Below, piece after piece: positions 12,501 through 24,345 of a DNA stretch of 64,000 nucleotides. Made by a program: the position numbers and the translations under genes. The notes under the pieces are model-generated. The model did no database searches. It was given only the letters and a program-made list of their open reading frames with translations, and was not told the origin of the DNA. Origin of the DNA: Zygnema cylindricum (taxonomy: Eukaryota > Streptophyta > Zygnematophyceae > Zygnematales > Zygnemataceae); the NCBI GenBank assembly GCA_037447655.1, contig JBBHKE010002370.1, positions 261,753 to 325,752 on the forward strand. Reading direction: 5' to 3'. The stretch's first letter is position 1. The number at the start of each line of letters is the position of its first letter.

Positions 12501-15500
12501 AGAGAGTGAATAAATAAAATCAGCCTGAATCATGTTGGCAGTGTCATTCTGTGTTTACAGCCATTTTAACCACCTGTGAATGTAATCTAGAATAAACTAC
12601 TTTGATCCCCCCTCACAGTTCTACAATATGATTAGACCATCTTCCTCACCAGCTGATCCAGAGTGATGGAAGCATTATAAGTACGGAAGACTTTGGCAGT
12701 AAGAGAGGGCATAATCTCCTTCAAGTGAGCATTCAACTTGGAAGTATCCAGCCTGTCAAATATGTCGTCCTCCGCTTTTTTCCCTGCCGTAAAAAGCCCC
12801 CAAGAATACACCATTAGCATTAGTTCATATAACTGATAAAGCGAATTCCTTATAAACTTATCCTTACGTTATCTCCTTCAGAAAAAGAGCATACCTCACA
12901 CAACCACTCCATCAAACAGTAACATACAACCATCCAAACCAGAGGCAAAAATGTGGAAATTTCCAAACAGTCGAGGCCTTTCTGCATGTGGCAGCAGATA
13001 CAAGATTCAAGGAGAAAGCAAGAGCATGATACAAGAGGAAGTGTCTCCTGAGGTATCGGCAGCAAATACACATTCTGAAAAGTAGTCAGTTTTCTCAGGA
13101 ATTTCATTTCCAGACCTTAGACCATGTCCACATGCGCTGGGTCATGCAACCCCACCGTTATCCCTGAAACTGGCGTACATACAATACAATGAGTGCTATT
13201 CCAAGTTTTAGCGAATCATCGGTCTGGAGTGCAAGGCACATGTACTGTCAAACCCGGAGGCCTACGAACTTGAAGGAATGGAGGAAAGTCACCTTTCTGA
13301 AAATCACCAACAGCCTTAAATACTTTAGGCTCCACCTCAACCGTATTAAGATAGCGAATGGAATCTTTACCGAGAAAGTCAAACTGCAACAGCACATACA
13401 CAGCAATATACAACAAGCCTTTAGACAACAAAGAAACATCTGCCTTTTTCACTAATTTCTTTCAAAGCTCTCAGATTGTCAGCTTCAACATACTCATTTC
13501 CCAAATTAATAATAATATTAAAAAAATCATTTTTTTTTTAAAGCTGAAGAAATGAAAGGCCTGGGTTTCAAATTACCCGCAACGAGCTTGGATGGATGAG
13601 TTTAACATGTGCCACCTTTAAGGAACAACAACCAACAGTATCTGCTTCATCATCGTCCTGACCACCAGAGATATTGAAGGAAGTAAGTTGATTTAAGGAT
13701 TAATTGCAGACAAAAAAAGTTAATTTTCTGATAGCCCCATGATTAAAAAAATCAAAATATGACTTATCTCGTACCATTCAGTTGAACATCCAAAGAAATA
13801 ACCAAACACAAAGGATATCATATACATCAACATGGGAGAGGGCATTGAAAGCAGTTCATTATACTCAAACTACCTTTTCATTTCCTGCTCTCAGTGCGAG
13901 ACGATCAATCAAGTAAGTTGCCACAGCAATTTGACGTTTGGTCGCGTCTTCAGAGTTAAAATGTCGGGTGTAGGTCTCACGAATGCTTTCGATGTAATCC
14001 TGAAAAAAATAAGGATCATCAGGTGAAGAGCCCTCCTTTAGAGAACTATCATGTCACAATAGAACAAGACTGCGTATCTTAATTTCTGGTTGCATGTTAG
14101 GGACTCGAGGCCACTATATTCAGCCCTAATTAAGACGCCCGTTCTCTTTCAGGAAAGGACTAAGTCCTTAAGGACTACGCAAAGACAAGGCATCAATATG
14201 ACCATACCCCCCTCCCCAAACTGGTTCATTAGAAATACGGCAACAAAAAAACTGAACATACCTTGAGCTTTCGAGCTTTTTCATACTTCTCCTTATCGCT
14301 TTGCCCCTTCAGACTGCTGCTTGCAGCCAAAAACACATACTTGCACTCTTTTTGATTGATGGGGTCATTCCAAAAGGCTAGCCAGGTCACAGTGTTATCG
14401 TGGCGGACCTCCTTCCACCTGTGTTCCATATATTCATACCAACATGTAACAACGCCCAAAAATTCAACAGGAAGTGTGCATACACGGTGTGGGAGGCAAA
14501 AACTTATAAGCACTTAAGACTTTTGAAATAATGTACAGCATGCTAAAGAATACGTCAAGACAAGATTCCTTGCTGATTTTTTTGTGGAAGGAAAACCTGA
14601 ATGGTAAAAAATACAAAGCTCAGCTGACCGTCAGGCTATTAAAAAGGAATAAACTTTGAAACTGACCTATGGCCGGGAAGAGGACAAGCTGGAACTGGCG
14701 CATCCTTCCCGACGTTAATGACAATATTTTCAGGAAAAATACGTTTTTTCAGTTTCCCCATCTGCACCACTCAAAATCGCCAACATCTCCTTAAGTTTTG
14801 ATAAAAGTCTCTTGACTTGCAAAATCATTTTCCACAGGGTTGATTATGCATCCTGCAAAATTATAGCAGATGTAAGTGAAGTCTCCCGCAATAGTGTGAA
14901 AACCCAAAGGCTGCATGCCAAAACACAAAAAAAAGAGGGGGAAAACTAGTTGCATACTTTGGGATGTTCTCCACGACCCCGAAAGAGGCCAGGGGGTTCA
15001 ACTCGAAAGTTTCCAACCTGAAGCAACATGGTCGCATAGTCAAAGTTTCAGATTTAGAGAGTAGTCAACTCCAGACTGCATGATTCTCGCAATTGTGTTC
15101 TGATGAACACATGACAATAATCGTTGACAGTTTTTGCTATGCTCCGGAAAATGCATAGCAGCCAGCCCAATGCAGAAATCGTAAGATATCTCTAACAATT
15201 TTGGACCACCATCACGCTACCGGCCAATCCCAAATAAACTGTTCAGCTGCGTTTATAATGTGTTGTTCACCAAACACAAACAACAAATGACAACTGAAGG
15301 TTTGCTTGCCTTCTCTTTAACTCCATCGACAATTGCCCACATGTATTTGTCCTCCTGTGCCAACTTCTCCTCCTTCAAACGTTTTTTTTCCTGCCAAAAA
15401 CAAGCAAAAACGCAACCTTCATCAAATCCGAATGCTGTAGGTGATCTAGAATAGGTACAATTTTAATCAGGCAAGCGAAGCGACAACAGACGGAGTCTAG

Positions 15501-17553
15501 CCACATAAACAAAAAAAAGACAAAGACTAATTTTGTTAGTAGGCAAAGCTCCAACTGCACAGTGGATATCTCCTTGAACTGAAGCCAAGCACTTGTTCAG
15601 CATTTCAGAGGAAAAAAAAACAATAGAAAGGCAGGGCAGCCTACACAGGAGTGTATAGGCCCAATGAAGACCGCAAGAGGACCAGACCTCTGGTGTGATT
15701 TGTTTCTTCTTCTCCTTCTCCGCAAGATGCCATTCCCAAATAGGAGTGAAATCGCAGTCATCCATTTTCTGTATCGTGTGCCTGGGTCCAAGCACTTCCT
15801 TCCAGTCATTCCAGAAGTTCTTGATAAAATCTTTCTTTGTTGCATAATCCGTTTCTCGCATCACTGCAAACATAGTAGCCACCTGCACAGGAGCCAGGTT
15901 GAAATTAGCCTATCATCATGTCCAGAAACGACAGCCACGATATCGACAACAATTTTAATAATGATGACCTGGTCCAGAAATGCTTTGCAAAAGATCTCGA
16001 GTTAGGAAAGAAGTCTCGTTTATATAATCACTGCCCAATATCGTAGACAATTTATTTTAAGAAACAACAGTTCTGCACTTGTACCACAAAATAATTAAGC
16101 ATACAAACTAGCCTGTCAAACGCACACGCATTGAATGTTCATTAGAATTGATGCCTGCTGCATCAGTAAAAATCAAAAGAAAAGCAAAATGCATGGAACA
16201 AATAATGTTGATTTCCATGATACCATGCACTAGCATTCGCCAGTGGACAATGGAAAACAACCAAACAAAAAGCACAACCGGCAATACTTGCAAAACAATA
16301 AAGGCACAAAAGGGCTAGACCTCTTCTTGCTCTGCAGTTAATTCAACTGGTTTGCCCTTGTAGAGCATCTTGACTCCATGAGGTTTGTACTCAGGGGGGA
16401 AAATGACGCCATTGTGTTCAAGGGTTGTCCATTTTACTTCGCCGCCTCCTCCTGGTACTTTATTATCCGTTTTTCTATCCTTCTTCTTCACAGTTTTTTT
16501 CGTTGACCGCCTTGTCACAATCACCTTCCTTCCGTCTTTCTCGTTCTTAAGAACAGAACTCCTCGAATTTATCGTTTTTGCCTTCGTTTTGGTAGTCGCT
16601 GCAGTAGCTCTTTGAGCCAAAGGGACATCCTCCTCAGATTCGCTTTCCTCGTCTGATTTTGCCCTCTTGAAACTCCCCCGTTGTTCTGCTTCCTTTGAAC
16701 CTGCAGGCCTCTTTTTTGCACTGTTACTCCCTACTGTAGCTCGAGGCTTCTCTCTGGCAGCTGCCTGTGCTCGGGCACTAATAGGAATGTCATCTTCAGA
16801 TTCTTCTGCTTCTGTTGCTTGTAAACGGGTACCAATGGGAACGTCATCTTCGGAATCGGAACTCTCGTTACGAGATGAACTTTCCTGCAAATTAGTTTTC
16901 ACAGTAGGCTCAGGGACTGAGGATATACGAGGAGGGGGGACAGATGATGTTTCTGGTTTAGCAGAGGCATTGGTTGAGTCAGCTCTGTTGACAGCTGATG
17001 ATGTCGCTGGTCTCGGAGGAGGTGATGTTGCTGCCTCAGGTCTTCCTGTAATACTTATTGGAGGAGGAGGTGTTGTTCTCCTACTTGAAGGAGGAGATGT
17101 CGGTGTCCTGTTAGGAGGTGGTGGTGTGGGTGTCCTACTGGAAGGAGGTGTTGATTTACTACTAGGAGGAGGAGGTGTGGCTGTCCTACTAGGAGGAGGC
17201 GTTGATTTAGTACCAGGAGGAGGTGGTGTGGATGTCCTACTAGGAGGAGGTGTTGCTTTTCCACTCGGAGGAGGAGATACTGCTGTCCTACTGGGAGGCG
17301 GAGATGTTGCTTTCCTTTTTAAAGGGGGAAGCGCTGCTGTCTTAGAAGGACTCGAGGCAGGAATGGCTGATGACTTAGAAACGTTGTTCGAAACAGGAGG
17401 TGATGGTTTCTCAGAAGCAGATTTTGATGCTGGAGGCGGACTCTTTGTTGGTCTGGCAGTAGAAGAGCTCGGAGCTTTAGACTGCTTGTTTTGTGATAAT
17501 GAGCTTGTATTGCCACGTTTGAAAACGAGGGGTTCGTCCTCTTCTGAATCCAT
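9591..17553 (-). CDS. TOP1: DNA topoisomerase I (type IB), complete
   Basis: It nicks one strand, swivels and reseals to relax supercoils in the nucleus. Exons: 17553-16321, 15882-15688, 15390-15310, 15017-14958, 14761-14667, 14418-14262, 13999-13874, 13657-13577, 13383-13293, 12783-12650, 11934-11869, 11591-11502, 10920-10814, 10474-10306 and 9659-9591 (the first two plus thirteen more; all phases fit). They give 917 residues; plant TOP1 is about 916. The hydrophilic N-terminus (1-373) has SEDDVPI-type repeats and a TPPPP-rich tract. The core starts at [14 protein letters not shown]. All five catalytic residues are present: R644 (LALRAGNEK), K682 (FLGKDSIRY), R740 (FRTYNAS), H780 (CNHQR) and Tyr876 ([10 protein letters not shown]). 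The terminal exon encodes [20 protein letters not shown].... The intron after the third exon starts with GC. If the donor at 10305 were not used, the frame would run to a false stop at 10252. Confidence 0.96.
16990..17350 (-). repeat. Proline-rich tandem minisatellite in TOP1 exon 1
   Basis: Imperfect 24-36 bp units encode runs such as [17 protein letters not shown] in the N-terminal domain of TOP1. On the opposite strand the same repeats give GGAGGAGG-rich sequence, which creates a long spurious open frame (16667-17560). Such units are likely to vary in number between alleles; that is inference. Confidence 0.8.
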
Positions 17554-17880
17554 GGGCTGATCAACTTACTGAACTGTAATCAGCTTATGATAAACTTATT
17601 GTCGCAGAAATCACTTGTCAATCACTCAACTTATCTTGAAATAAAAAATAAGGTTAAAAGACTGAAGACTTACAAGTACATAAAGCAGAAGAATTGAAGC
17701 ATAGTGTATAAGAAAAACAATATAATTACAGCATCGGATCAACTGTGGGAGAAAACACAGTCTTGCTGAAGAAAAGTGACAACGATTTTAGCAATTGCAA
17801 AAAAGAAATAAAAAACATCAATACGTTGGACCAAACGTTCTACATGTGTTTGTAAGAGTCGAAGAAACCAGATGATAGTA

Positions 17881-18150
17881 TACAAAGGAGTATGGCCACA
17901 AGAGCTCCGAATTTGGCTAAGTTCAAAAAGTTGACTAAGTTCCCAGAGAGGAGTTCAGATCAGAGCTGAAAAAGCGGCTAAGTCCTGCACCCTTTTTCGA
18001 CACACAGTCACACACATACAAAGGAGTGGCCACAAGAGCTCCGAATTTGGCTAAGTTCAAAAAGTTGACTAAGTTCCCAGAGAGGAGTTCAGATCAGAGC
18101 TGAAAAAGCGGCTAAGTCCTGCACTCTTTTTCGACACACAGTCACACACA
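17881..18150. repeat. Tandem duplication upstream of TOP1
   Basis: Two near-identical units of about 135 bp lie at 17881-18016 and 18017-18150. Both start TACAAAGGAG and contain GAGCTCCGAATTTGGCTAAG and GTCCTGCACCCTTTTTC (or GCACTC...). They end in CACACAGTCACACAC. They lie about 330-600 bp upstream of the TOP1 start codon, in its likely promoter or 5' UTR region. Confidence 0.9.
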
Positions 18151-18399
18151 GTCACACACTACGGAGGGGCTTCAAAAACAAAAGGGTTCACAGATTTCGT
18201 TTAAGGCATAAATTCGTCCGATATCTGGCGCTAAAATCGACAGGGCACTTAATCGGAATAAACGATACATATCACAATTTGGGGACTTTAGGATCTTATT
18301 ACCGTGGAACGAATGCTTTTCTAAGCGCGTAAGGTATCAACCGTATCTGAGCTATCAATTTCATTGTAGAATGTGGTTTCCGTGCTAACATTTTGAGCA

Positions 18400-19061
18400 T
18401 AGTTCAAAAGTAGGTGACCGTACGCCCATACAATATGCCTATTGTACGCAAAACATACAATATGCCCTTAAGACCCATATTGTATTGGCCGCAAAATGAA
18501 ATAAAATAGGGACAGGGTTGAGTTGCACATCGATCGATAGAGAATTAAACGACATGTCTAAATTTTGAAAAAAAATCGGACAAAAAAAAATATTTCTGTG
18601 AGTTTTGAGGGACTTTTTATTTAAACCGTCATATTTGGAAAATTGGACGGTCGCTGATCAAAGTAGGCGATATTAAAAAGATCACATGAAAAGCCCATAA
18701 CACAACTTACGAAAGGACAATCTGTCATATTAGCGTCTTCAATTTTGAGGGCCACACTAAATAAAGCCTCAAATTGACCAACCAGGCAGTATGGGACGGA
18801 AAAAAAAATAAAAATTACCAAAACCTACGGACCAACCCCGTTGGTGCCTTTTCCCCCGGAATGTCATCCTACGCCGTGTCAGTTCGCTAAAAAAAATCGT
18901 CCGGCGGCGTGCGTTGTACTTTGATCTTACGTCAGATTCGAACGTTCGTACAGGAGTGTGCACGACGCACACACATACAGTATGCCTAAGTTGCGCGAGT
19001 TTTGTGCAAAGTTTTGTGCGCCTACCAAAGGCCTACCATAAAAAAGCCTACTTTTGAACTA
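18400..19061. mobile_element. Non-autonomous TA-flanked inverted-repeat transposon (662 bp)
   Basis: The ends are TA-GTTCAAAAGTAGG and CCTACTTTTGAAC-TA, a 13 bp terminal repeat with TA on both sides. A TA target duplication is typical of the Tc1/mariner group. The interior (CATACAATATGCC, GACCCATATTGTATT, GGACGGTCGCTGATCAAAGT) matches the shorter element at 55731-56030. No transposase reading frame is present. Confidence 0.8.
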
Positions 19062-19137
19062 TGATTTTGAGTTTTCGACTAGAGTACGGTACAGTACGTG
19101 CCGTATACTGTACTTTAGTAAGCTATTGGGCAAATTG

Positions 19138-19890
19138 TAGTGTTGTGTATCGGTAAGGATTTACCGATAACCGATATGGACCTTTTTTCGGGTTCCCGAT
19201 AATCGATATATTGGTACGATATATCGACATCGGTCTTATCGCCGATAAGTAGCCGATAATATCGGGTACTTATCGGCGATAATGCCGATAACGATAACTA
19301 TCGGCGATAACTGTACGGACCGTACATATAAATGTACGGCCTACACACGCAACTGTACATCGTATTCCCCGGACGCGCATCGGACCCCCTTCCTCTCGAT
19401 TACGGTAAAAAATCGCGATTATTCCTAATTTAAGGGGGTTTTCAAAATTCCTGCTGCCAGAATTTTCAAAATATGGCGTCTGGAAATGGCGGCAGTCTGA
19501 CAGGTGTGTTCGTTTGCTTCTTTCAGTCTCTTCGTCTTTTTTTGGAAAAAGTTTGATTCAGAAATTTTACTATGTATTTTATTTTTTTCGTTTCGATAGT
19601 ATAGTTTTATAACAATAAAGTATTAACTTATATTGTCTACGTTTATGTGCAGCGCTGTCCGTAAAAATTTTCAGTTAAATAGATACGCGGAACAGATTCT
19701 TATACGTGGCATTCCACGCTATATAATGAAAATAATATAATACAGTATGTTATATAGTCCTATTGTACGCATACTATATTTTTAAAAAGTTATTGCCGAT
19801 ATGGAATTTGTTGGTCCTATACCGATATATCGGAACCTCTGACCGTTCGATAACCGATAACTATAAGTTTTTTACCGATACACAACACTA
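19138..19890. mobile_element. Non-autonomous hAT-type transposon (753 bp)
   Basis: The ends are TAGTGTTGTGTATCGGTAA and its inverse TTACCGATACACAACACTA. They are flanked by an exact 8 bp direct repeat, GCAAATTG (19130-19137 and 19891-19898). An 8 bp target duplication and TAGTGTTG-type ends are hallmarks of hAT elements. Clusters of CCGATAA/TTATCGG and CGATATATCG near both ends look like subterminal transposase-binding repeats. There is no transposase frame, so it would need a helper in trans. Confidence 0.88.
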
Positions 19891-20279
19891 GCAAATTGCC
19901 AGTTGGACATGCGTGCAGCGAGAAAATGACCTGTACAATATCAAGTGTGTCTAGGGAACAAATAAAGGCGTCCACCGTCCACGCACACTTAGCATAAATT
20001 TTTTATCAGGACCAGCCACTCTAGACTACATTTCATCGTCTGGCTCATTCATAACCACTTAATTAATTATTATTGGCATATAATACTCACTCAAATCAGA
20101 GTGATAAACTCTAATAACGATAGGCAGTAAAGTAAATATTTTTTTCGCCATTTCTAAAAGCACAACTGTCGGATTGCTAATCTGGCGGCTGATATTGAAA
20201 GGTACGACACTCACCTTCCGATTGGCGTGTGCACGGGAAAAAGATGCTTTAGGTGCTTTTTTTAGGTGGCAATAAACAT

Positions 20280-20305
20280 TCACACTAATAGCGACACACG
20301 GTGTA
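20280..20305. repeat. Right terminus of a shared-TIR MITE in the B14.5a promoter
   Basis: CACTAATAGCGACACACGGTGTA matches the common terminal repeat, but the matching left end is unclear. Core-A-like sequence (CTGTCGGATTGCTAATCTGG, GTGTGCACGGGAAAAAGATG) fills 20165-20250. The element ends 93 bp upstream of the ATG at 20399. Confidence 0.55.
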
Positions 20306-20398
20306 CCTTTACACCAGCATTAGCATTGACTACCGAGGATACTTGAGCAGTACTGGTGTGAGCTCGTAACCCTAAGAGCGGAAGGAGAGTTTGTATCT

Positions 20399-20839
20399 AT
20401 GGCTTCGAAGGCAGTTGCTGCTGTCTCCCGCATAGCCAAGGAGGCGACAAAGGAGGCGAGCAAGTTCTTTAAGCTGCCATGGAAGATAACTGGCCCGGCA
20501 TCTTCGCCAGAATTTTTGCAATCATTAGTTCAAGCTGGAACCTTCCGAGAAATATGTCCTGCATCTTATCCTAGGCGTGTGTTGGTTCCGCAGGCTCTTC
20601 CTGAGAATGTTTACCGCATCGCTTATTATCCTCGTGAACTTCGGCGTGCAGATATCGTGATTACTCACGAGAAGGTGTCTGCTGTTGAAAGGCCATCGGA
20701 TTCAGAAGGAGAAGCAGTGGAGTCTGGGGAACAGTCAACGAAAACTGCACCTCCGCTTCCTCCAGCAGCTGGAGGATACTATGTTATGGGAAAAGAGTAC
20801 CATATCAATGATACGCCTGGAGATGGTTATACTAGGTGA
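20399..20839 (+). CDS. Probable mitochondrial complex I subunit B14.5a (NDUFA7)-like
   Basis: One exon encodes 146 residues. Seen: a basic, alanine-rich start (MASKAVAAVSRIAKEATKEA), then WKITGPASSPEF, a FREICPAS segment, VYRIAYYPRELRRADIV, an acidic Ser/Glu linker and a C-terminus ending in GDGYTR. Known: plant B14.5a proteins have a TGP..SPE motif near the N-terminus and a conserved VY.I.YY.RD.RR block. They are accessory subunits of the membrane-bound NADH dehydrogenase. The order and spacing of both motifs match my memory of that family, but no alignment was run. The poorly conserved tail and acidic insert are unlike the short plant homologue. The start has an amphipathic, presequence-like composition. 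It is divergent from TOP1 across a 2.8 kb spacer. Confidence 0.55.
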   Translation: MASKAVAAVSRIAKEATKEASKFFKLPWKITGPASSPEFLQSLVQAGTFREICPASYPRRVLVPQALPENVYRIAYYPRELRRADIVITHEKVSAVERPSDSEGEAVESGEQSTKTAPPLPPAAGGYYVMGKEYHINDTPGDGYTR

Positions 20840-22400
20840 CAGGCAAAAGGTTGAGATTGGAAGATCATTACCTTGGTTTTATTTATCGTTGGATGATATG
20901 TTTGGATCGATCTCCCTTTTCTTAAAAAGCTGTGGTTCTTCCTATTAGGTTCTCTTGTTAGACAACTCTAGAGACGTTTTATTATGTCCAAAGGCGAACC
21001 ATAAAATTTGGCCGTTCTTGAGTTTCCTTGGAATTTTGAAACGGAACTCTCATATTGACAACCAGAGCAAAGGCATTATTAACTTGAAAAAACAAATCGT
21101 TTCATTTCGGGTTTCTTGTTTGCTCCCGTTTATATCCATAGCATGTGTTTGCAAAAGAATATTAAGATTCCACTGTATGTGTAAAAATGTGTGAGACAAC
21201 CAAATTCATTTGTTTTTGTTAAGAGAAAGACCTTGGTACAAGCATTTGAATTTTAATTCACATTTTAATGATAGAAGTTCAATATTTGTGTTTCCTGCAG
21301 ATTGTGAACTTTACGGATTTTACTTTATTTCCTTGTTTCAGAGCTTTCAAAATTTTGTTTTGGCATTTTATGTCCTCTTGTGGTTATTTTTGGTTTGAAC
21401 TTGGTGAATGCACTGATATTTTTTGTCAGTTGACAAGCAGCCATGACTAAGAATGGACTGTCGGATCTTCGCAGCACTTGTTCTTTGTAAAAAGACCTCC
21501 AGTGTCCAACAATTGGTGGGTAGTGTGTCTTATCTGTGTGTGGGCATAGTTCTTGCATTAGAATTGCACTTCATGCATGATCCTGACGAATAACAAACTT
21601 ACAAAAGAAACAGAGCAGGATATAGAATATACAGAATTTTTACTTTATCAGCAGGACACAAGTTCCAGGTGATCAAGTAGATTAGGTCACATTCTGGAGT
21701 TTGCTATTGCTTTGAATATCTTCTATGTAATATTTGACGACACTCAGCAGCTGATAGACTTTGTTGTCTTGGAATCCTTGAGCAATGTGGTACCATCATC
21801 TCTGCAGTTAAAACTGAAAGGTTTCAAAATGTTTTCACGCACATGTCATGGGTAGTGTCACAAGAGACATCAGTACACTGTAAGCTACCCTCTGACTACC
21901 TCTTTAGCAGCCTGGAAACAACTTTGGTATCCCATTACTTTGATATACTTACTTTGGTATCCCATTCAAAAGTACATCACATTCTGCAGACATACTACCG
22001 TATAAAATTTGCCACTCTGCCATCCAGCTGTTCAAGACTACAATAATCTGTGGCCACACAAAGGTTACAGGGAAAAAATGATAATATTTCATGTTTTCTA
22101 CAAGTTTCTGGAAAAATATCCAGCTTTTTGCAATAACATCCACAAACAACTACCGAAAAAAAAAATCCAAGATTGTCAGATATTCCCTGTATAGACCAAC
22201 TGGAAATCATTTGACAAGATTCATATAATTAACTGAGCTTTAATTTGCGATGGTAATCATCTGAGTACCATCTGAGTATCAACCATATCATGGGTACAAC
22301 ATGAAAAAACCCTAAACAACAGCTAGTTAAAAGGTGTAACTAAATTCGTGTGGTTACTTTGCTAACCAAAGTGGAAACGCAAAGCTATGAAAGGTTAATT
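20840..22400. other. 3' flank of the B14.5a-like gene, no further gene seen
   Basis: This is AT-rich plus-strand UTR-like sequence followed by anonymous DNA. A short direct duplication, ACTTTGGTATCCCATT, occurs twice between 21920 and 21965. No open frame here resembles a known protein. Confidence 0.5.
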
Positions 22401-22429
22401 ACAGGTCATAACCTTTAACTGATGTACGA

Positions 22430-24060
22430 CTTTATCACGAAAGTAAGATGGTAAACTATCTGTGTACATGGGGACAGGAAACAAAGGCAAGAAGAAAACT
22501 GAAAAACTGAACAGCGTGGAAACAACCTATGAAGGAAAAACAGTATGAGAAAAACTAGCACACAAAAAAAGGGCAAGCCAACAAACGACATTGAAAAAAT
22601 GGGCAAAACAACAACGAAACAGCGTACCCAAACAAACCTAACCATGTGTCAAGTTGTTAGAGTACTATTGAAAGTAAATCCTTAAATCTCCTAGCCTTGG
22701 TGAAGCAAGCTGAGGGGGTCCCACAATACCTCGACGGTCCACAACAACAATAGCATGTCAAGGGAGGCTAGAAGACAACTCCCTGAAAAGCCACGTATAC
22801 ACATTGACGGTAAAAAGATGTCATGTGTGGACAAAAGTGGGAGCACCCCACCTCTTGAAAGAACATAGACCACATAACTAGGATCCACATAGGATCTCAT
22901 CCAAAGCGACGCCCACACAACCAATTATCTCAACCGCCATCGGAAAAAGTCAAACCGCTCTTTTCTTCCTAAAAACATGCGGCGTGACCACTCTAGCGTG
23001 TACAACCGCTCGAGGAAAGGTTGTAAGCGAGGCAGGGTTCGCCAATGACGTGTCATAAAAAGACGATGGGCACCATCGAGCAAAAGTACTCTAAAGGAAT
23101 AATATGTGAAACCTTTCAGCGAACATAATTTCCCCCCTCGTGTGCAATAGTCACTTTAGTGTCCATTATCTCGTGTGCCTGAATCAACTCTCCATGAGTG
23201 TCTATGAAGCAAACGGACGCCATCGTACCGTGTGAGCAAAACGAGCGAGTCAAGTAAAGGTGAATAAGGAAAGCCAAGCTTAAACTTGAGGGCGGTGGTT
23301 TAATGCGTGAAACATAAAGTGAAAACAAATGTAACCAGTAGCCACGCTCTTGAACAAAGGCTCATGTAGAGAGAAAAATAGTACATGAAGAAATCGAGGG
23401 GAGAGCCTCGAGAAGCTTTGATTTAATGGTTGTAATAACCTCATACTAAATTATTTGTTAGAAACCCGTAATTGGCTTCAAAATACGGGTGGCGAAAACA
23501 ACATAGCATAGAGGTTAAGGAAGGAACAAAACGGTCTGCCACCATAATATAATACGGGAAGGAGAACCAACGGAAACACAAGCGGTGATAGAAGCAAGAG
23601 TAAGAGTATCCCCATCCAAAGAGTGAGAGGCAAGCATAGAGACAATGAGTCGCCAATTCCCCAAGTAGATAGACATCATGCACCATACGTGCCAAGTATA
23701 CTCAGGTTAACGCCCACAAAGAGTCGAAATATGATCCCTCAAAGAGAGAAGTAGACCCAAACTCGAGATTAAAAACCCAACGATCAAATTGAGTGTGAAT
23801 AATGTCTTCGAGGCGATCATCATATGCCTTAATAGACGTGACGAACAAGGGGTGGGAGGGGAAGAGTGGGTGAGGTAAGAGGGGTAGTGGGTGAGACACC
23901 TTATCAAACGATAAATGCCCCCAAGGGCTAAGAAGGCTAGGTCGTCCGCATGGGAAATATCAGATTGAAGATAAAATAATAAAAGTTGGGTCACAAAAGT
24001 ACTCGAGCAAAACAAATACTTAAACTCACGAATGTCTTTGAATACCATGGCGGTCTAATG
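22430..24060 (-). mobile_element. Degraded LINE-like retrotransposon relic
   Basis: Minus-strand frames are broken by stops and frameshifts, but scattered stretches parallel the better copy at 40540-42143. One example is a ...YDDRLEDI... block matching FDDRLFGIPHQL. A nearby DNA stretch (CGCCAATTCCCCAAGTAG) matches CCCAACTCCCTAGGTAAG. The 3' end at 22430-22600 is T-rich on the minus strand and carries a GATAGTTTACCATC block like other 3' ends in the window. Confidence 0.5.
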
Positions 24061-24180
24061 AGGGGTAGAGAAAGGAGGGAGACAAAAGGTGACCAACAAG
24101 TACATTTGCATGTTTGACCCAAACATTTTGGACTTGCTAAGTGGTCTTTGAAAAAGTTGATTGGTCAGCACAGCGTGTGA

Positions 24181-24345
24181 ACAAAGTGGTTGATAAGTGT
24201 GTTGTCCACAACTGATGGGCAGGGTCAAGGAGGGAACAAAGCGGATGATAAGTGTGTTGTCCACAACTGATGGACAGGGGCAAGGAGGGAACAAAGCGGA
24301 TGATAAGTGTGTTGTCCACAACTGATGGGCAGGGGCAAGGAGGGA
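24181..24345. repeat. 55-bp tandem repeat, three units
   Basis: Units start at 24181, 24236 and 24291. Each contains TGATAAGTGTGTTGTCCACA followed by ACTGATGGGCAGGGGCAAGG, with few differences. The array lies in the LINE relic zone and encodes nothing recognisable. Confidence 0.9.

Noticed and set aside
16667-17560. 297-residue plus-strand open frame antisense to TOP1 exon 1, rich in GGGGV/LLEGG
   Set aside because: It is the complement of the proline-rich minisatellite and has no independent domain or splice context. The minus strand encodes a full TOP1 core.
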